From Planctomycetota bacterium (GTDB lineage: Bacteria > Planctomycetota > J058), in contig JAMLIC010000004.1 of NCBI GenBank assembly GCA_023954375.1, positions 296,338 through 360,337 on the forward strand: 64,000 nucleotides of DNA. Direction: 5' to 3'. This document shows, in pieces, positions 50,355 through 57,351 of this stretch. The stretch's first letter is position 1; each line of letters opens with the position of its first letter. The position numbers were made by a program, and so were the translations under genes. A model generated the notes under the pieces. That model had not been told where the DNA came from, did not search any database, and saw only the letters and a program-made list of their open reading frames with translations.

Positions 50355-51152
50355 TCACGGCGATGCGGCGAGACGCATCAGCACCGGGGCGTGGTCGGAC
50401 GGCTTGGTCTTCGACCGCTTCGGGCTGCGCTCGTCGAGGTCGATCTCGACCGCCTCGATGCGGTCGACGAGCGGGCGGGTGACGTAGATCAGGTCGATGC
50501 GCAGCCCCTCGTTCTTGCGCAGGCTGTGCGGGCCGTAGTCGAACCAGGAGTAGAGCCCGGCCTCCTCGGGGCGCACGTGGCGCAGGGCGTCGACGAAGCC
50601 CCACTGCTCGAGGTAGCGGAGCGCGCGGCGCTCGTGCTCGGTGCAGTGGAGGCGGTTCCGGTAGTACTCCGGCGCGTGGACGTCGATGTCCGCCGGGCAG
50701 ATGTTGAAGTCGCCGGCGAGGACCAGCGGCCGCGCCGCGTCGAAGCTCGTCCGCAGGTGGCCGAGCAGGCGCGCCGTCCACTCGAGCTTGTAGAAGTAGG
50801 CCTCGGTGCCGATCCCCTGCCCGTTGGGGACGTAGACCGAGATCACGTCGAGGCCGCCCGCGCGCGCCGAGATGAACCGGCTCTGCCCGTCCTCGTCCTC
50901 GGCGGCGGCGGGCAGGGCGGTGACCACGCACTCGGGCGGGGTCCGCGAGAGGATCGCCACCCCGTTGCGCCCCTTCTGGCCGCTCACGCAGGCGTGGTAG
51001 CCCGCGTCGAGGAGCGCCTGCCGCGGGAAGGCGTCGTCGGGGCACTTCGTCTCCTGCAGGCACACGACGTCCGGCCGCCTGCGCTCGAGCCAGGCGATCA
51101 CCCGGTCGAGCCGCGCCGGGAGCGAGTTGACGTTCCAGGTCGCCAGCAGCAC
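50355..51152 (-). CDS. xthA: Exodeoxyribonuclease III (AP endonuclease)
   Basis: A 265-residue ExoIII. It has the start ATWNVNSL, the metal ligand Glu in CLQETKCPD, the catalytic region PNGQGIGTEAYFYKLEW, GDFNICPADIDV, and the C-terminal SDHAPVLM with the catalytic His. It repairs abasic sites and trims blocked 3' ends. GTG 51152 begins one base after the stop of the pterin dehydratase gene, so they form an operon transcribed from the 51452 promoter. Normal length. Confidence 0.95.
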   Translation of the reverse strand: MLLATWNVNSLPARLDRVIAWLERRRPDVVCLQETKCPDDAFPRQALLDAGYHACVSGQKGRNGVAILSRTPPECVVTALPAAAEDEDGQSRFISARAGGLDVISVYVPNGQGIGTEAYFYKLEWTARLLGHLRTSFDAARPLVLAGDFNICPADIDVHAPEYYRNRLHCTEHERRALRYLEQWGFVDALRHVRPEEAGLYSWFDYGPHSLRKNEGLRIDLIYVTRPLVDRIEAVEIDLDERSPKRSKTKPSDHAPVLMRLAASP

Positions 51153-51153
51153 G

Positions 51154-51444
51154 TCAGCCCAGCAGCCGGGAGATCTTCGTCGCCAGCTCGACGTCCAGCC
51201 GCGTGAGCCCGCCGGCGTCGTGCGTGGTGAGGTCGATCGTCACCCGGCTCCACACGTTGGTCCACTCGGGGTGGTGGTTCATCGCCTCGGCGAGGAGGGC
51301 CACCCGGCTCATGAAGCCCCACGCCTCGCTGAAGTCGGCGAACCGCCGCTCGAGGCGCAGCTTGCCCGCGTGCAGCGTCCAGCCGGGGAGGGCGGCCAGG
51401 GCCGCGTCGATCGCCTGGGGGTCGAGCCGCTCGGGGCGCGTCAT
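51154..51444 (-). CDS. phhB: Pterin-4a-carbinolamine dehydratase
   Basis: A 96-residue PCD, the normal size, with the signature [16 protein letters not shown] containing the active His-His pair, and the end [17 protein letters not shown]. It dehydrates 4a-hydroxytetrahydropterin and in bacteria can serve aromatic hydroxylation or pterin recycling. ATG 51444 is chosen because homology starts there and a TACGGT lies 7 bases before it. No phenylalanine hydroxylase is in the window. Confidence 0.93.
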   Translation of the reverse strand: MTRPERLDPQAIDAALAALPGWTLHAGKLRLERRFADFSEAWGFMSRVALLAEAMNHHPEWTNVWSRVTIDLTTHDAGGLTRLDVELATKISRLLG

Positions 51445-51451
51445 GCTCGCG

Positions 51452-51457
51452 ACCGTA
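51452..51457 (-). promoter_or_regulatory. -10 element (TACGGT) of leaderless phhB
   Basis: On the minus strand TACGGT ends 7 bases before ATG 51444. It would drive the phhB-xthA operon. Confidence 0.5.
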
Positions 51458-51535
51458 ATCCCGCGCCCGGCGCGCGGCAAGGGGCGGACCGGGGCGGCCG
51501 GGAGGGTTCCGGGCCGGCGTCGCGGCGCCGTCAGC

Positions 51536-51541
51536 TAGGAT
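51536..51541 (+). promoter_or_regulatory. -10 element (TAGGAT) of leaderless cls
   Basis: TAGGAT ends 6 bases before GTG 51548. It is divergent from the phhB promoter 80 bases away. Confidence 0.5.
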
Positions 51542-51547
51542 GTCCGC

Positions 51548-52993
51548 GTGGACTACGCCCTCCACGCGCTGTGGTTCTGGCTCGGCGTCTTCCTCACCGT
51601 GCTGGACCTCCTGATCGTCGTCTTCCTCGTCCCGCGGATCATCGTCCAGCGGCGCGAGTCGGGCGCCACGCTCGCGTGGGTCTTCTTCATCATCCTCGTC
51701 CCGCTCCTCGGCCTGATCGCCTTCTGGGCGCTCGGCACGACGCGCCTGCGGATGCGCCGTCGCCGCCGCCGCCGCGCCGAGGCGGTCATGGCCGACAGGA
51801 TCGGCCCGCTCACGGCCGCCCACGCCGCGCGCCGCGCCTGCGCCGCCTGCCCGGTCGCGCCGGAGCTGCGCTACCTGACCCTGCGGCTCGACTCGACCGG
51901 CCCCACCGCGGGCAATCGCGTGGACCTGTTCCGCGAGGGGCCGGAGGTCTTCGACGCGATCGCCGCGGCGGTCGAGCAGGCGACCGACCACGTGCACGTC
52001 ATCTACTACATCTGGGAGGACGACGCGCTCGGGGCGCGCGTGCGCGATGCGCTCGCGGCGGCGGCCCGGCGCGGGATCCAGGTGCGCCTGCTCCTCGACG
52101 ACGTGGGCTGCTACGCCACCCCGCGCGCCTTCTTCCAGCCGCTCGTCGAGGCCGGCGGCAAGGTGGAGCGCTTCCTCCCGGTCAGCCTGCTCACGCGGCG
52201 GCTGCACCTCAACCACAGGAACCACCGCAAGGTCGTCGTCGTCGACGGCCGCGTCGGCTTCACGGGCGGCATGAACGTCGGCGAGGAGTACCTCGGCGGC
52301 AAGAAGCCCTGGCGCGACGCCCACGTCCGCGTCGAGGGGCCGTCGGTGGCCCGGCTGCAGGAGATCTTCTGCCAGGACTGGTACCACCAGACCGAGGAGG
52401 ACCTGGCGCAGGCGCGCTACTTCCCCGAGCTCGAGCTCGCCGGCGACGAGTGGGTGCAGTTCGTCGCCAGCGGGCCCGACGACGACGGGTGGTACGCGAT
52501 CGCCACGCTCCTGTTCGCGGCCGTGAGCCTGGCCCGCAAGCGGGTGTGGCTGGAGACGCCCTACTTCGCGCCGGACTCGGCCATGCTCATGGCCCTGCAG
52601 ACAGCCGCGCTCCGCGGGGTCGACGTGCGGCTGCTCCTCAGCTCGAAGCTCGACCACCAGCCGGTCGTCTACGCCGCGCGCTCCTACTACAACGAGCTCC
52701 TGCTCGCCGGCGTGAAGATCTACGAGCTGCCGATCATGCTCCACACGAAGATGGTCACGATCGACGGCCAGTTCTCGACCGTCGGCTCGGCCAACTTCGA
52801 CCGGCGGAGCTTCAAGCTGAACTTCGAGGCGAACGCCTTCTTCTACGGCCCGGCCATGGCCGACCAGCTCGAGCGGAGCTTCGTGGCCACCCTGCGCGAC
52901 GCGCGCGAGATCGAGGCCGAGCGCTTCGCGCAGCGCCCGGCGCACCAGCGCTTCCTCGAGGCGCTCATGCGCATCCTCGCGCCGGTCCTGTGA
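51548..52993 (+). CDS. cls: Cardiolipin synthase
   Basis: A 481-residue ClsA-type phospholipase-D-superfamily enzyme. Two N-terminal hydrophobic segments (FWLGVFLTVLDLLIVVFLV and WVFFIILVPLLGLIAFWAL, each under 20 residues) are followed by two HKD motifs, HRNHRKVVVVDGRVGFTGG (about residue 222) and HTKMVTIDGQFSTVGSANFD (about 400). It joins two phosphatidylglycerols into cardiolipin at the membrane. The full length matches the family. GTG 51548 is supported by the TAGGAT at -6. Confidence 0.95.
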   Translation: MDYALHALWFWLGVFLTVLDLLIVVFLVPRIIVQRRESGATLAWVFFIILVPLLGLIAFWALGTTRLRMRRRRRRRAEAVMADRIGPLTAAHAARRACAACPVAPELRYLTLRLDSTGPTAGNRVDLFREGPEVFDAIAAAVEQATDHVHVIYYIWEDDALGARVRDALAAAARRGIQVRLLLDDVGCYATPRAFFQPLVEAGGKVERFLPVSLLTRRLHLNHRNHRKVVVVDGRVGFTGGMNVGEEYLGGKKPWRDAHVRVEGPSVARLQEIFCQDWYHQTEEDLAQARYFPELELAGDEWVQFVASGPDDDGWYAIATLLFAAVSLARKRVWLETPYFAPDSAMLMALQTAALRGVDVRLLLSSKLDHQPVVYAARSYYNELLLAGVKIYELPIMLHTKMVTIDGQFSTVGSANFDRRSFKLNFEANAFFYGPAMADQLERSFVATLRDAREIEAERFAQRPAHQRFLEALMRILAPVL

Positions 52994-53162
52994 CGGCGGG
53001 CGCGCCTGCGCTCCGCCTCCCCCCCGAACGGAGTGCGCGGCAATCCTCCCGCTCCGGGTGATGCTCCCCACCGCCGAGCGCGCAACCCCCGCGCCCATGG
53101 TCGAGGGGCGACCCGCGGTGCCCCCGGCGCCCCTGGCCCCGTGTTCGCGAAGGCTGCCGAGC

Positions 53163-53657
53163 GTGAAGGACGACACCTACGAGCGGTCCCTCCGGGCGCT
53201 CGCCGCGCGGTCGGGGGCGGAGTTCGTCGAGCGCGTGAGCGCGCCGCACCTGGCGGTCACGCTCGTCGGCGCGGCCGCGTCGGCGGGGGCGGCCGTGAAG
53301 ACCATCGTCGCGAGCCCCGGCCGGGAGGCGCGCGTGCGCGCCTGGCTGGCCCCCGTCCGCAAGCGGGCGGACGCGAACCCGTTCGCGCACATGGTCACGC
53401 TCGGGCGGGCGCCGAACAACGACGTCGTGCTCGGCCACGCGGCGGTCTCCAAGTTCCACGCCTACCTGCGGCGCGAGGACCAGGGCTGGGTGCTCGTCGA
53501 CGCGGGCTCGCTCAACGGCACGTGGCGCAACGGCGAGCGGCTGGCGCCGCAGCGCGGCGCCCGCCTCGTCGACGGGGACGAGCTGCGCCTGGGCGAGGGC
53601 GTCTTCCTCCGCTACCTCGACCCCGCAGGGCTCTACCGCCACCTGCGCGGCGCGTGA
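53163..53657 (+). CDS. FHA-domain protein
   Basis: A protein of about 164 residues. The C-terminal FHA domain keeps the phosphopeptide-binding residues: VTLGRAPNNDVVLG, AVSKFHAYL and GSLNGTWRNGE. The N-terminal 65 residues are helical and unassigned. GTG 53163 is preferred because the upstream extension to 53058 is Pro/Ala-rich and family-atypical, but a longer form is possible. It may read out Ser/Thr phosphorylation from kinases such as the one at 16.4 kb; its partner is unknown. The 169-base gap after cls shows no clear promoter. Confidence 0.75.
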   Translation: MKDDTYERSLRALAARSGAEFVERVSAPHLAVTLVGAAASAGAAVKTIVASPGREARVRAWLAPVRKRADANPFAHMVTLGRAPNNDVVLGHAAVSKFHAYLRREDQGWVLVDAGSLNGTWRNGERLAPQRGARLVDGDELRLGEGVFLRYLDPAGLYRHLRGA

Positions 53658-53680
53658 GCCCGCCGCTCGGACAGACCGTG

Positions 53681-53966
53681 TGAGGCATCGACGCTCGCAG
53701 GAGGCCGAGGCGAGGCGGCGCGCGCGCGGGCGATATCGTCGCTCGCAGCCGTCGAGCACACCGCTCGGAGCGTATGAAGCAATCGACGCTCGCCGGCGAG
53801 CCCTGGTGACCAGCCTTTCGATCGGAGCAGCGAGCGAGGCGAGGCCGCGGAGGCTGAGGCGAGGCGGCGCGCGCGCGGGCGACGTCGTATCGGCATTTCG
53901 CACCCCGCCGCCGCGCGCCGCCCCGCCCAGCATCCGCGGCCGCAGCCGCAGCCGTCGAGCACACCT
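53681..53966. repeat. Dispersed intergenic repeat cluster, copies C and D
   Basis: Two head-to-tail partial copies of the GAGGCGAGGCGGCGCGCGCG core (53695-53735 and 53822-53895), each beside the GCAGCCGTCGAGCACACC module (53740-53762 and 53931-53965). The block fills the whole gap between the FHA and CBS genes; no gene is supported. Confidence 0.65.
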
Positions 53967-54406
53967 CAGGGCTTCGCGGCCAGGCAGGCCGTGACGCGCA
54001 CCAGGTCGATCGCCGAGAACATGCCGACCGGCCGGTGCTCGCGGGTGACGACCAGCCGGTGCACCCGCTCCTTCACCATGAGCTGGCACGCGGCCCCGAC
54101 CGCCAGCTCCTCCTCGACGGTGATCGGCGGCCCCTCGAGCAGGTCGTGGACGTGCTGCAGCTTCACCCCGTGGAGCGCCTGCACGTCGAGCGGCTCCCCG
54201 GTGCGGTAGGCGGGCGCCAGCGCGGCGAGCAGGTCGGAGGTGGAGACGACGCCGAGCAGGTCGCCCTCCTCGTCGACCACCGGCGCCCCCTGGACGCCGC
54301 GCCCGACGAGCACCTGGATCGCCTCGGCGACCGACGTCTCCCGGTGCAGGCACACCGGGTCCGTGGACATGACGTCCTTGACCACGAGCTCGTCCAAGGA
54401 GATCAC
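53966..54406 (-). CDS. CBS-pair domain protein
   Basis: A 146-residue protein of two CBS motifs: VVKDVMSTDPVCLHRETSVA ... GAPVVDEEGDLLGVVSTSDLL and DLLEGPPITVEEELAVG ... HRLVVTREHRPVGMFSAIDLV, with the adenosyl-binding GVVSTSD and GMFSAIDL ends. Stand-alone CBS pairs sense AMP/ATP or SAM. GTG 54406 has GGGAGG upstream and removes a low-complexity extension. It lies next to the photolyase gene on the same strand but 127 bases apart. Confidence 0.88.
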   Translation of the reverse strand: MISLDELVVKDVMSTDPVCLHRETSVAEAIQVLVGRGVQGAPVVDEEGDLLGVVSTSDLLAALAPAYRTGEPLDVQALHGVKLQHVHDLLEGPPITVEEELAVGAACQLMVKERVHRLVVTREHRPVGMFSAIDLVRVTACLAAKP

Positions 54407-54533
54407 GCGGCCCTCCCGGGGTCCCGTCGCGCAAAGGGCGCGCCGCGTCGCAAGCGCCGCGGCTGGCGCGGCGGCCGTCTCGCCGGCGCGACGGACGGGA
54501 CGGCGGCGTCCCATGGACGCGACCGCCCCGTCT

Positions 54534-56003
54534 TCAGGCAGGCCCGTAGCGCGCCAGGTAGCCCGTGACGTCGACCTTCGCCGCGGTCCGCGCGCTGCTC
54601 ATGGAGCGCACCTTCCCGAAGACGGGGCGGGAGGGCCACGCGCGGTCGTAGCGCCCGAGGACCCAGGCGTAGCCGGCGTAGCTGTTCGGGTCGCGGCCGT
54701 CGAGCGACCAGCGGTCCATGAGCGCCGCCATGCGCGCCAGCGCGTCGCGCGGGTGGGGCGACCACTCGAGCAGCTTCTTGCCCCAGAGCATGCGCAGGTA
54801 GCCGTGGAACCACCCCTCGCGCAGGAGCTGCCGCTGGGCCGCGTTCCACAGCGGGTCGTGGGTGCGGGCGCCCTCGAGCGCGTCGAGGTCGTAGAGGTGC
54901 GGGCGCGGGTCGCCCGCGTGCGCCTCGAGCGTCTCGCGCGCCCACGCCGGCAGGGCGTCATAGCGGTCGTAGTCGTCCGGCCGGCGCGCGCAGGTGTTGA
55001 AGGCCAGCTCGCGCCAGGTGACGAGCTGGTCGAGGAACGCCTCGGCCGACGGGCTCACGCCCCACCAGCCCTCGCGCGCGCCGCCCTTCGGCCCGGCGAG
55101 CCGCGCGGGCGTCCAGCCCTCGGCCCGGGCGACGGCGTCGAGCACGCGATGCGCCGACGTGTGGCCGAAGTGCAGATAGGGCGACAGCCTGCTCGTCCCT
55201 TCGACCCCCGGCGCGTCGCGGTCGACGGCGTAGCGCCCGAGCGGCCCGGCGACGAAGCGCGCCAGCCGCCGCTCCGCCTCCGCCCAGCCGCCCCGCATGG
55301 GGGCGGGCGGCACGGCGTGGTCGATCGGCAGGGCCGCGAGCGCCGTCGGCTCGCCGCGCAGGAGCGCGGCGCTGGCCGCCGGCCAGCGCCGGAGGACCTC
55401 GGCCGGGAGCGACGCCGGCCCGGCCAGGCCGGCGCGCGCGAGCGGGTCGGGGCGCGGGCCGGCGGCGAGGTGCGCGGGGAGGACCTTCTGCAGGAACGCG
55501 CGCAGCGACCGCGCGGTGGTGAAGGTCCGGTCGGCCGCGCGCAGCGGGAGGAGGCCGTTGCCGTCGACCGCCTCGAGGCGCACGTCGACCTGGCGCGCCG
55601 CCGCGGCGAGCATGCGCGGCAGGAAGAAGCAGGGCCAGTCGTCGGTGACGACGAGGCAGGCGCGCGCCGCGAGCGCCGCCAGGAGGCCCTTGCCGGCGCC
55701 CGGCGCCGGCTCGACGTAGGCGTGGTAGCGGACGGGGCCGCCCTCGAGGCGCGCGGCCGTGTCTGCCATGCCGTCGAGCACGAACCGATGCAGCCGGTCG
55801 CTGGCGTGCGGGTAGCCCGCGCGGAGCGCCTCGAGGATCACGAGCGGCCGGCCGAGGGCCCGCGCCCGCTCGACGGCCCGGTCGAGGGCGTGGCTCCAGC
55901 GCACGCGGCGGGAGGCCGTCATCCAGTAGAGGACGTAGGCGCGCTCCGGTCGCTCGGGCGCGGCGTTGACCGCGCGCAGGCGCAGGGCGAGGGCGGCGCT
56001 CAT
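54534..56003 (-). CDS. phr: Class II deoxyribodipyrimidine photolyase
   Basis: A 489-residue photolyase-cryptochrome family protein. It has the N-terminal antenna-domain start AYVLYWMTASRRVRWSHALD typical of class II enzymes, and C-terminal FAD-binding motifs LSPYLHFGHTSAHRVLDAV, FLDQLVTWRELAFNTCARRPDDY (in parts), WNAAQRQLLREGWFHGYLRMLWGKK (in parts) and DGRDPNSYAGYAWVLGRYD. It repairs cyclobutane pyrimidine dimers with blue light. ATG 56003 is supported by a -10 six bases upstream. Length is normal. Confidence 0.93.
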   Translation of the reverse strand: MSAALALRLRAVNAAPERPERAYVLYWMTASRRVRWSHALDRAVERARALGRPLVILEALRAGYPHASDRLHRFVLDGMADTAARLEGGPVRYHAYVEPAPGAGKGLLAALAARACLVVTDDWPCFFLPRMLAAAARQVDVRLEAVDGNGLLPLRAADRTFTTARSLRAFLQKVLPAHLAAGPRPDPLARAGLAGPASLPAEVLRRWPAASAALLRGEPTALAALPIDHAVPPAPMRGGWAEAERRLARFVAGPLGRYAVDRDAPGVEGTSRLSPYLHFGHTSAHRVLDAVARAEGWTPARLAGPKGGAREGWWGVSPSAEAFLDQLVTWRELAFNTCARRPDDYDRYDALPAWARETLEAHAGDPRPHLYDLDALEGARTHDPLWNAAQRQLLREGWFHGYLRMLWGKKLLEWSPHPRDALARMAALMDRWSLDGRDPNSYAGYAWVLGRYDRAWPSRPVFGKVRSMSSARTAAKVDVTGYLARYGPA

Positions 56004-56009
56004 GCCCCG

Positions 56010-56015
56010 ACGATA
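56010..56015 (-). promoter_or_regulatory. -10 element (TATCGT) of leaderless photolyase gene
   Basis: On the minus strand TATCGT ends 6 bases before ATG 56003. The remaining gap to 56253 shows nothing recognisable. Confidence 0.5.
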
Positions 56016-56252
56016 CGCCGCCGGCGACGCCCACGCCCTGGGCCGTTCGACGCATCGCCCGGGCGCCCACCGGGCGCCGCGGCTGTCCTGCGCCCCCGCG
56101 CGCAAGGCGCGGCCTGGCCGCGCCGGCGGCCGGGACCAGGGGCCGCGCCGTGACACCCGTGTCCCCTGCCCGCGCGCGCCTGCGGGCGGCCCCCCGCGGC
56201 CCCGCCGTTGCTCGTTCGTCCGGGCGGAGGCTCGCCCTGAAGGAGGGAGGCC

Positions 56253-56726
56253 ATGTCGACCGGACGCATCTGCATCCGCGAGGTCTACCTCGCCGACCCC
56301 GACGAGACCGTCGAGGCGATCGCCCACCGCATGCACGAGCGCGGCGTGGGGTCGCTCCTCGTCCTCGACGACGCGCGGCGCCCCATGGGGATCGTGACCG
56401 ACCGCGACCTGGTGCTGCGCGTGCTCGCCGCCGACCGCGACCCGCTGACGACGCGCGTGGCCGAGGTCATGACCCGGAGCCCGCGGACCGTCAGCGAGGA
56501 GACGCCGATCGAGCAGACGCTCTCGCTCATGCGCGGCTACGGGATCCGGCGCGTGCCGGTCGTGGACCGCGAGGGCAAGCTCGCCGGGGTGGTGACGCTC
56601 GACGACATCCTCGCGCTGCTCACCGAGGAGCTGACGATCGTCGGCGAGGCGCTGTCGAAGCAGACGCCGCCCCGGCGGCTGCTCGAGGACCTGCTGGAGA
56701 CGACGCCGCGGCGCGAGCGCGCGTAG
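56253..56726 (+). CDS. CBS-pair domain protein
   Basis: A 157-residue two-CBS protein with a short C-terminal helix: GVGSLLVLDDARRPMGIVTDRDLV and RVPVVDREGKLAGVVTLDDILALL are the ligand-binding ends. The family senses adenine nucleotides, often in low-energy states, as in hypoxic-response protein 1. GGAGGGAGG precedes the ATG. It is convergent with the HPF gene. Confidence 0.9.
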   Translation: MSTGRICIREVYLADPDETVEAIAHRMHERGVGSLLVLDDARRPMGIVTDRDLVLRVLAADRDPLTTRVAEVMTRSPRTVSEETPIEQTLSLMRGYGIRRVPVVDREGKLAGVVTLDDILALLTEELTIVGEALSKQTPPRRLLEDLLETTPRRERA

Positions 56727-56752
56727 GGGCGCCGCAGCCTGCTGCGCCCCTA
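56724..56752 (+). terminator. 9-bp hairpin at the CBS gene stop
   Basis: 56724-56732 and 56744-56752 are reverse complements around an 11-base loop, beginning in the stop codon. A second GC-rich inverted repeat (GCTGCGG ... CCGCAGC) follows at about 56763-56800, suitable for bidirectional termination between convergent genes. Confidence 0.55.
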
Positions 56753-56823
56753 CGTCGTCCTGCTGCGGCGGCCGGTTCAGCCGGAGGAGCGGCCGCAGCG
56801 GTTCGGCCGCGCGACGAGCGCGG

Positions 56824-57162
56824 TCAGCGCCCCCGGCGCTGGCTGACGAGGTCGTCGAGCTGGCGCTCGGCCGCCCGGAAGGCGTCGGAGAGCGCGACGA
56901 GCGGGTCCTCGTGCTCGGGGCGAGACACCTGCCGGGCGACGATGACGTCGTTGCCCGGGATCTCCACGCGGAGCTGGACCTGGAACCGGTCCGTGCGCGT
57001 GGCCCCCTCCGCCTTGCCGATCACCACGCGGCAGCCGTGGATCCTCGGGTGGAAGCGGCCGAGGTGCTCGGCGTGCGCGCGCGCGGCCGCCTCGACGCCC
57101 TCGCGCGCCTCGGCGCCGTGGAAGGTGATCTGGACCGGGAAGCGGCTGGACTCGTTGACCAT
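56824..57162 (-). CDS. hpf: Ribosome hibernation-promoting factor / RaiA-like protein
   Basis: A 112-residue protein with the RaiA/HPF fold: VQITFHGAEAREGVEAAARAH, then CRVVIGKAEGATRTDRFQVQL and the last helix DPLVALSDAFRAAERQLDD. It binds the small subunit and silences ribosomes in stationary phase. It is the short form, lacking the C-terminal dimerisation domain. ATG 57162 begins the domain. It is divergent from the PEP synthase gene. Context (CBS proteins, PEP synthase, UspA) fits a dormancy or stress function. Confidence 0.87.
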   Translation of the reverse strand: MVNESSRFPVQITFHGAEAREGVEAAARAHAEHLGRFHPRIHGCRVVIGKAEGATRTDRFQVQLRVEIPGNDVIVARQVSRPEHEDPLVALSDAFRAAERQLDDLVSQRRGR

Positions 57163-57351
57163 GGTTGCTCGTCTCTCCTGCCGGCGGGAACCGCACGCCT
57201 CGTGCCGACCGCAACTCCTTGTGTGCGCGGCGTGCCCGTCATCCACGCGGGACGGCTCACGCCCCCAGGACGTCCCACGGCCGCGGCGGCCTTCGCCTGC
57301 AGCGGCTTGGGTCTGGCCCGCCCGGTGCTCTCTCGTCGCCCGAGGTGTCGC

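Noticed and set aside
53058..53162. Longer N-terminus for the FHA protein starting at 53058
   Set aside because: The extension is Pro/Ala/Arg-rich and unlike the domain; GTG 53163 is a more economical start, though not proven.
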